From positions 48,706-112,705 of the forward strand of contig JARLHA010000010.1 of assembly GCA_031292485.1 (NCBI GenBank): a stretch of 64,000 nt of DNA. The letters are read 5' to 3'. The notes under the pieces were generated by a model, which was not told the origin of the DNA, ran no database searches, and saw only the letters and a program-made list of their open reading frames with translations. Position 1 is the stretch's first letter. The number at the start of each line of letters is the position of its first letter. A program made the position numbers and the translations under genes. This document shows, piece after piece, positions 59,080 to 64,000 of this stretch. The stretch is from Mucilaginibacter sp. (lineage in GTDB: Bacteria > Bacteroidota > Bacteroidia > Sphingobacteriales > Sphingobacteriaceae).

Positions 59080-59105
59080 AGCCCTGTGCATTTACGCACA
59101 GGGCT
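59080..59105 (-). terminator. terminator of the cytochrome operon
   Basis: Perfect 10-bp stem AGCCCTGTGC/GCACAGGGCT with a six-base loop, followed by T-rich sequence on the minus strand, 20 bp after the stop codon of the last gene. Confidence 0.85.
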
Positions 59106-59124
59106 GCCTCATTATTCAGGATAT

Positions 59125-59400
59125 TTATTGTTTTAAAAATTCTACTATTTTGTCCCTTTCCTTATCGGTCAGTTGTGCGCGCGTTTGCATGTGCATGCCT
59201 ACAGTTTCCCATTGATCGGGTGAAAAGGTAGCCGGGGATGGCATATTGTGACATCGCTGGCAATTTTCGGCCCATAACTGGGCGCCGCTTTTGGCGGCTA
59301 CTTTTTCACTTACAAAGCAGCCGTTGATGGATAAAAATAACAGGACTCCAACAAGGATCACTACAATACCCATTAAATTCTTTTTATTTAAAGTTTTCAT
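59125..59400 (-). CDS. c-type cytochrome lipoprotein
   Basis: 91 residues from ATG 59400 (the longer frame adds fourteen unlikely residues). The signal peptide ends LFLSINGC, a lipobox, so the protein is a lipoprotein. The heme motif CQRCH (C47, C50, H51) is followed by M69 or M71 as likely axial ligand. It is small for a monoheme cytochrome. It forms a unit with a porin-like gene (12 bp upstream) and a second cytochrome, suggesting electron transfer at the outer membrane. Confidence 0.85.
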   Translation of the reverse strand: MKTLNKKNLMGIVVILVGVLLFLSINGCFVSEKVAAKSGAQLWAENCQRCHNMPSPATFSPDQWETVGMHMQTRAQLTDKERDKIVEFLKQ

Positions 59401-59411
59401 ATAGCTGTTTT

Positions 59412-60635
59412 TTAAAGTTGAATAGAAAATTGAATAAACCACGAATCGGATTTTGAGATCCCGCCATCCGGGAAGATTGCTGTATTTACAGTGCTGTTGG
59501 TGTTGACCATTTCGTGTGTGATTTTTAACACCGTCCTCCAGTTTATCCAGTAAGCAATCCCTATGGTTGATTGGTCGGCTTTTGCCCCCCAGGCTGACAT
59601 TGCCGGAGAAGTACTATTTGCATAACGGTAAGTCAGTTCGAAATTTTTCAAACCATTATCTAAAAAGGCCGGCCTGACAGATATCTGGGCGAAGCCGGAG
59701 GTTGAATGGTTATTGTAGCTATAAGTCTGAGTTGAATCATTTGGGTTGATATAGTTCTGACGGTCAATATTCACAATATTATATTGTGCCTTAATATTTA
59801 CGGAAAATGGCTTAATCGGCTGAATGTAATTCAGGTCGAACGCATACATATTGGTGCTGGCGTTCGAGTAAGCCGATCCGGCATCGCCAACCTTTCCCGC
59901 CAATGCCGAAAAACCTAATTCAAGTGCCGAATTGGAAAGTGGAAGTATCGCTATGCGGCCTGAAATGGTTTTATTCGTATTGTTATCAGTAAGGCCGGCA
60001 CTCTGCAGTTCACCGTCGGGTAACAATTGCATGCCGTTAAAAATGCCAACATCATAACTCCATTTCATATCGCCAAGTGGCAGGCCGCCCATAATTTCAA
60101 AACCATAGTCAGTAGATGCCGGGTAATCCAATCCGATAGGGTCGGTGGCTAATTTGTCTATCCATCCAGCCGCAAGGCGTTTATTGTATATACCAAAGGG
60201 CAGTACCATATAACCGCCTCTTATAATAAGCCCGGGCGCTGCAAAATAGGATATATCAGCCCAGTTTACACCTAATCCATCGTTATTAAAGGATGGTTCA
60301 AATTCCATTAAAAATTTGTTATCATGGCGCCATAAAAACATTGGGCTAAATTCATACCGGTCTGCATCACCAAATGTGTTTGTGCGGCTGGTGGTGCTTA
60401 CCCCACCTATAGTAGTTACTGTTTTATTGGTTACCAGCCCAAAGGTTGTAAGGCCTACTACCATAAAATGGTCCTCACCGCGTTTTTGCTGAAACACCTG
60501 TTGCTCAAGTGCTGAGATCCTGTCGTTCAGCGTATCCTGCGCGGTAGGGGCCTGTTGCGCCAACAGTGTGTCTGCCTGCGTCGTGAGCAGCAAAGCGCCA
60601 AGCCCTATTGCGATTTTTTTAACTATTGATTTCAT
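59412..60635 (-). CDS. porin-like outer-membrane protein with N-terminal coiled coil
   Basis: 407 residues. Signal peptide ending TLLAQQ, a short coiled coil (ALEQQVFQQKRG) and then a beta-barrel of many strands rich in aromatic girdle residues, ending SDSWFIQFSIQL. It resembles OprP/porin-like proteins with unknown substrate. In this operon, between two c-type cytochrome genes, it may be the outer-membrane conduit of an electron-transfer chain, by analogy with MtrAB-type systems; that is inference. Confidence 0.78.
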   Translation of the reverse strand: MKSIVKKIAIGLGALLLTTQADTLLAQQAPTAQDTLNDRISALEQQVFQQKRGEDHFMVVGLTTFGLVTNKTVTTIGGVSTTSRTNTFGDADRYEFSPMFLWRHDNKFLMEFEPSFNNDGLGVNWADISYFAAPGLIIRGGYMVLPFGIYNKRLAAGWIDKLATDPIGLDYPASTDYGFEIMGGLPLGDMKWSYDVGIFNGMQLLPDGELQSAGLTDNNTNKTISGRIAILPLSNSALELGFSALAGKVGDAGSAYSNASTNMYAFDLNYIQPIKPFSVNIKAQYNIVNIDRQNYINPNDSTQTYSYNNHSTSGFAQISVRPAFLDNGLKNFELTYRYANSTSPAMSAWGAKADQSTIGIAYWINWRTVLKITHEMVNTNSTVNTAIFPDGGISKSDSWFIQFSIQL

Positions 60636-60677
60636 AACATCCTGGTCTTAAGTTTTTTGGAATTATTTTATTAATAG

Positions 60678-61097
60678 TTATTTTGATTTGCTCAGGCTGC
60701 GTATATAATCAATAAGTTCCCAGCGCTGTGTTTCTGTCAATATTTTTTTATAGGTGGGCATCGGAGTTCTGCCTTCTGATAGTTTCCAGAATAGTGACCC
60801 ATCTTGTTCGTTACGCAGCGCAGCAGAAGTGTGGTCAGCAGGGTGTGGTGTTAATGAAGCCGCTGCCGGTCCGTCGCCTTTCCCTTTTTCACCATGGCAG
60901 GGCGCGCAATTGGTCATATAAAGTGTTTTTGCCGCTTTTAATACCTCGGGAGTGGGGGCAACCGGGTTTTTTACGGCCTGCGCAGCGGCAGGCGCTATCC
61001 ATGGTTTTGATTGCGCACTTGCAAATGAGCTTGTAAATACAGCAATTATTACTATTAATAATGCTGATAACTTGATTTTTGGGGTTTGTAATTTCAT
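60678..61097 (-). CDS. periplasmic c-type cytochrome
   Basis: 139 residues. The signal peptide ends FASAQS (cleavage near 29). Heme motif CAPCHG with C64, C67 and H68, followed by KGKGDGPAAA; the axial Met is M113 in GRTPMPTY. This is a class I monoheme cytochrome of the nitrite- or nitric-oxide-reductase-associated type. It is the first gene of the operon with the porin-like protein and the second cytochrome. The upstream spacer holds a 19-bp inverted repeat and a GTGAT-N4-ATCAC site. Confidence 0.88.
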   Translation of the reverse strand: MKLQTPKIKLSALLIVIIAVFTSSFASAQSKPWIAPAAAQAVKNPVAPTPEVLKAAKTLYMTNCAPCHGEKGKGDGPAAASLTPHPADHTSAALRNEQDGSLFWKLSEGRTPMPTYKKILTETQRWELIDYIRSLSKSK

Positions 61098-61128
61098 GAT
61101 CTTTTAAATTTGTTGTTGTTTCTTCTAA

Positions 61129-61176
61129 TGAAATTTTATAAAAAAATGTCCTGTGATATTTTTTTATAAAATTTCA
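61129..61176. promoter_or_regulatory. 19-bp inverted repeat in the cytochrome leader
   Basis: TGAAATTTTATAAAAAAAT (61129-61147) is perfectly inverted at 61158-61176 with a 10-bp spacer (GTCCTGTGAT). It lies 32 bp upstream of the cytochrome ATG and could be an operator or a leader hairpin. Confidence 0.7.
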
Positions 61177-61218
61177 CTTTATAACAACCACATGGCATGA
61201 GGATAATCACATTCAAAA

Positions 61219-61232
61219 GTGATGTTGATCAC
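61219..61232. promoter_or_regulatory. Crp/Fnr-like dyad GTGAT-GTTG-ATCAC
   Basis: A perfect dyad with the geometry of Crp/Fnr-family operators (five-base half-sites, four-base spacer), 122 bp upstream of the first cytochrome gene. This would suit oxygen- or redox-dependent control. No Crp/Fnr gene is in the window. Confidence 0.5.
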
Positions 61233-61410
61233 ATTTGCAATAAAAAAATATGTCTAAACATGTGTTTATAGATCGGGAATCTATCTCATGCAACGCAGCG
61301 GCTAAAGGGCATTTGGGTATATTGAGGGGGCTTTTTGTCGTGATAGCCTATAAAACCTGGGTGTAAAAAGGCTTAAAATGAAAACACAATTTTTGATATT
61401 AATGGCTGCT

Positions 61411-62394
61411 TTATTTTACCGCCATTTCCCTGTTATATTTATTTCGATAGCTTACTGGTGAAAGTCCCGTGATTTTTTTAAACATGGTGCGGAATGCCTT
61501 GCTGTCCGAATAACCAACCGAATACATAACTTCATTAATATTTTCGCGGCTGGATTCGAGACTTTTTTTGGCGGCTTCAATTTTTACGCGCTGCAGGTAT
61601 TCAACCGGAGTATTTGACGTAGCTTTTTTAAACCGGCGTTCAAAATTTCGCCTGCTGATGGAAAACATACCCGAAAGCTGGTCGACAGAAACTTTGCTGT
61701 TTACATTGTTTTCCATAAACAGCTGTGCCTTTTTTATCGGCTCATCTTCATGGGTCTTTTGCCCGGTAAATATGGCAAATGGCGACTGGCTTTTGCGCTC
61801 TATCTCAATTTCCAATATTTTGGAGCAATGTACCGCCATTTCGCGGCCGCAAAACTTCTCAACCAAATAAATCATCAGGTTTAAAAAGGAGTAAGCGCCC
61901 CCGCTTGAGTACATACCCAGTTCGTCGGTTATTATCTTTTCAGGTTGTAGTTTTACTTCCGGGAAGGCCTGCCTGAAAGCGTCAGCCGCAACCCAGTGGG
62001 TCGAACATTTTTTACCTTTTAATAAACCTGTTGACGCCAATAAAAATGCCCCGGTGCAAAGGCTGGCAACCTCTGCTCCCTGTTTGTATTGTTCAGTTAT
62101 CCAGGGAATATAATCCAGGTTTAGCTTAAGGCACGATCCGATATCACCATTAAAAGCAGGTATTACAATCAGGTCCGTTTTGGGTACTTCACTTATCAAG
62201 GCTTCCGGCCGCACAATAAACAGACCGTCGTATAACGATGTTTCTTTGCTGAGCCCCATCAGTTTAATGTTAAAAAACGGCTTTTTTCCCTGCCTTTCAA
62301 GGGTCATATTTACGGTGGTAAATACCTTAAAGGCGCCAACTACACTACTTAATATGCAGGGGCTGTTTGGCACTAAAACGGATACATGTTTCAT
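61411..62394 (-). CDS. GlxA-family regulator (DJ-1/PfpI plus AraC HTH)
   Basis: 327 residues. N-terminal DJ-1/PfpI-like domain (about 1-200, with AFNGDIGS, SLCTGAFLLASTGLL and CSTHW) followed by an AraC-type double HTH (about 225-325, VSVDQLSGMFSISRRNFERRFKKAT and INEVMYSVGYSDSKAFRTMFKK). The nucleophile-elbow Cys is in SLCTG. The inducer is unknown. It lies upstream of the cytochrome operon on the same strand, separated by 313 bp, so it might regulate it. Confidence 0.9.
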   Translation of the reverse strand: MKHVSVLVPNSPCILSSVVGAFKVFTTVNMTLERQGKKPFFNIKLMGLSKETSLYDGLFIVRPEALISEVPKTDLIVIPAFNGDIGSCLKLNLDYIPWITEQYKQGAEVASLCTGAFLLASTGLLKGKKCSTHWVAADAFRQAFPEVKLQPEKIITDELGMYSSGGAYSFLNLMIYLVEKFCGREMAVHCSKILEIEIERKSQSPFAIFTGQKTHEDEPIKKAQLFMENNVNSKVSVDQLSGMFSISRRNFERRFKKATSNTPVEYLQRVKIEAAKKSLESSRENINEVMYSVGYSDSKAFRTMFKKITGLSPVSYRNKYNREMAVK

Positions 62395-62657
62395 GGACGG
62401 TGATTTAAAGGATTGAGGGATGATAAGATCAGCGTGATGATCACTTTTTACCTGTTAATCTTATTAATCCGGCGAATCTTAGTCCAAACCTACAATAAAC
62501 AATTGTCGCAATCAACCCCTAAAGTTGTCGTATTTACACACTGTCAATCTCCTTATTTGCCGCTATGTTTGAATAAAAAACAACCTGGTCGATTTCTTAT
62601 TCATCATCACACAATAACTTAATAATTAAAGTATAGCTTTAAAAATAACTAAAAACT

Positions 62658-63041
62658 ATGGATGCAACAACAAATGCTTTAAACTGGTTCGAAATATCTG
62701 TTAGTGATATGGCCAGGGCGAAAAAATTTTATGAAGAAGTTTTTTCGATTGAGTTACACGAAACTGAAATGATGGGGATGAAAATGGCTTTTTTTCCCGG
62801 TGATGGTATGAATGGAAAAGTTGGCGGCGGCCTGGTTGAAGGCCCTTACCACAAGCCCTCTGCCGACGGTGCAAAAATATACCTGAATGCTAACCCCGAT
62901 CTGGATGTAGCCTTAGGTAAGGTTGAAGCTGGGGGCGGAAAAGTAACCATGCCAAAAACGAAGATCAGCGATGAAGTAGGCTACATGGCTTCTTTTATTG
63001 ATTCTGAAGGCAATGGTATGGCCATGCATTCAAATAATTAA
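62658..63041 (+). CDS. VOC-family (glyoxalase-like) protein
   Basis: 127 residues, a single two-module VOC domain: NWFEISVSDMARAKKFYEEVF, then PGDGMNGKVGGGLVEG and DEVGYMASFIDSEGNGMAMHS. Metal ligands of glyoxalase are only partly conserved, so it may bind rather than convert its ligand. It diverges from the GlxA-type regulator, which could control it. Confidence 0.85.
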   Translation: MDATTNALNWFEISVSDMARAKKFYEEVFSIELHETEMMGMKMAFFPGDGMNGKVGGGLVEGPYHKPSADGAKIYLNANPDLDVALGKVEAGGGKVTMPKTKISDEVGYMASFIDSEGNGMAMHSNN

Positions 63042-63088
63042 AAAATACGTTAGCCTGCTCTTTTTATATGCGGGGCATAGCAAATTTA

Positions 63089-63113
63089 AAGCCCTCTCCT
63101 TTGTAGAGGGCTT
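63089..63113. terminator. bidirectional terminator between VOC gene and peptidase
   Basis: 9-bp perfect stem AAGCCCTCT/AGAGGGCTT with loop CCTTTGT between the convergent VOC and M1 peptidase genes. Confidence 0.8.
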
Positions 63114-63132
63114 GAGTTACTCGTGTGTTATT

Positions 63133-64000
63133 TTATTGACGCCATACGTTATTCGCTTTGTTTACATCGGCGTCGAAATCACCGCCCAGTACAAGTTTTT
63201 GTATCTTTTTATTGGCTGTGAAATTTAGCGTGAATGAGGTATTGCCATCTTTCCAGCAGGCGATGCTTTGATGCATATGATAGGCGCTGCCATCTGCATA
63301 TATGGCAGTCAGGTCTACCGGTACAGGTTTTTTGCCGATGTTATTTATAGTAACCGTATAATGGCTGTCAGCTATTTGAACATTACCTATGGCCAGATCG
63401 GGCACGCCATTATCAAAAAACCAGCTTTTCCAAAACCAGTTTAAATTTTCACCCGCACCTTCGTTCATACAATTAAAAAAGTCATAAGGCATGGGGTGCC
63501 TGCCATGCCAAAGACTGATGTAATGATGCAAAGCTTTGGTGAAAACCTCGTCACCAAGCATATCCTTAAGATAAAGATATCCAAGGCCAGGCTTCGGATA
63601 CGAATTGGTTTCATACGCGGCACCCTCCAGTAATGTACTTAAAGTGATTATCGGCGGATCGCCTTCTGTGCCTGCGTTATTCTCATAGCCTTCAATAGCA
63701 AAGGTGTCAGTAACCTTCGGATCAATCATCGGACTGATCAGCCATTCGCCTATGGTAGCCCAGCCCTCATCCATCCAGGCATATTTGGTTTCGTTTATAC
63801 CCATATAAAAAGGGAACATAGTATGAAAAATCTCATGATCGGTGAGTTCAATACCGTCTTCCGCTTTTGTTTCAGGGTTATCATTAACCATCATCGGGTA
63901 TTCCATCTGGTCAAGCCCGTCAAAAACTGTTTCATGCGGGTAGGGGTAAGGCCATTTGGGGAATTGGTAACTCATCGCCTCCACCGTTTTCCGGGCATAA
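63133..64000 (-). CDS. M1-family metallopeptidase, C-terminal part (cut by window edge)
   Basis: 289 codons of a longer gene; the frame stays open to the window end. HEIFHTMFP is the zinc HExxH motif and ETKYAWMDEGWATIGEW supplies the third ligand Glu, the M1 aminopeptidase arrangement. A helical part (about YLYLKDMLGDEVFTKALHHY) and a C-terminal beta domain (FTLNFTANKKIQKLVLGGD) follow. Bacteroidota M1 proteins of this type are usually exported; the signal peptide would lie outside the window. Confidence 0.88.
   Translation of the reverse strand, partial: YARKTVEAMSYQFPKWPYPYPHETVFDGLDQMEYPMMVNDNPETKAEDGIELTDHEIFHTMFPFYMGINETKYAWMDEGWATIGEWLISPMIDPKVTDTFAIEGYENNAGTEGDPPIITLSTLLEGAAYETNSYPKPGLGYLYLKDMLGDEVFTKALHHYISLWHGRHPMPYDFFNCMNEGAGENLNWFWKSWFFDNGVPDLAIGNVQIADSHYTVTINNIGKKPVPVDLTAIYADGSAYHMHQSIACWKDGNTSFTLNFTANKKIQKLVLGGDFDADVNKANNVWRQ

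Larger units (their letters stand above)
61098..61410. other. spacer with candidate regulator sites of the cytochrome operon
   Basis: No gene. It contains the inverted repeat 61129-61176 and the dyad 61219-61232 (see those entries) and separates two minus-strand genes. Confidence 0.6.

Overview
The window looks like chromosomal DNA of a Bacteroidota member, most likely family Sphingobacteriaceae and close to Mucilaginibacter. The support is: several clear Bacteroidota-type promoters (TAnnTTTG as the -7 element, some with TTG about 20 bp upstream), many outer-membrane beta-barrel proteins ending in aromatic or basic residues, a NamZ/DUF1343 protein, an SLC45-type sugar MFS beside GH31/GH13 enzymes, TTG starts and AT-rich spacers. 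The genus is inferred from gene content, not from an rRNA gene.

Layout. 1-12241 is a plus-strand alpha-glucan locus: secreted GH13 amylase, sugar MFS, GH31 alpha-glucosidase, then GlgE, maltokinase and GlgB, i.e. a route from maltose through maltose-1-phosphate to branched alpha-glucan. A four-helix-bundle (23S IVP-like) gene sits inside it between 35-bp inverted repeats. 12334-13150 has two paralogous small membrane proteins and the tail of a dead GH5 mannanase. 13273-17946 is a glycolytic cluster (pfkA, a kinase-like protein with a degenerate phosphate loop, gapA) divergent from an NrtR-like Nudix regulator, followed by an intact N-acetylglucosamine-kinase-type paralogue. 19302-21610 is a tRNA-Arg followed by a two-gene ATPase/TOPRIM-like defence candidate lying between copies of a hairpin repeat. 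22269-26998 holds a GH109-type oxidoreductase, an ABC exporter and an MFS. 27030-31218 is a minus-strand block of small membrane and cytosolic proteins, including a GerW/DUF2953-like pair and a 55-residue protein. 31357-35016 has DinB, HigBA, fmt and NamZ. 35032-45717 has a LolC-like permease, an ECF sigma factor with a fused anti-sigma/beta-barrel protein, mazG, mnmD, an MBL-rhodanese enzyme and a short SSB. 45821-51800 has a kinase-like sensor without an ATPase domain, an SDR coupled to a PIN-toxin remnant, a RelBE-type cassette bounded by copies of the 3' end of the aromatic amino acid hydroxylase gene, that hydroxylase, and a flippase-like protein. 51935-58148 has a DUF1003 protein, an orphan ABC ATPase, an EamA exporter with its Lrp regulator, a metallophosphoesterase and unknowns. 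58201-58841 holds relics (desaturase tail, frameshifted CdiI). 59125-61097 encodes two c-type cytochromes and a porin-like protein. The window closes with a GlxA/AraC regulator, a VOC protein and a partial M1 peptidase.

The strongest unusual signals are non-coding. (i) Intergenic elements built of short-word tandem repeats in inverted orientation recur through the window, and one of them encloses the IVP-like gene. (ii) Two accessory cassettes (ATPase/DUF4276 and RelBE) lie between direct repeats at gene ends. (iii) Twin palindromes exactly 40 bp apart lie in the pfkA/Nudix divergent promoter. (iv) A palindromic element is inserted in frame inside mnmD. (v) A 37-bp perfect palindrome next to TGTAGC repeats lies far from any start codon. 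All functional statements come from reading motifs; no search was run.
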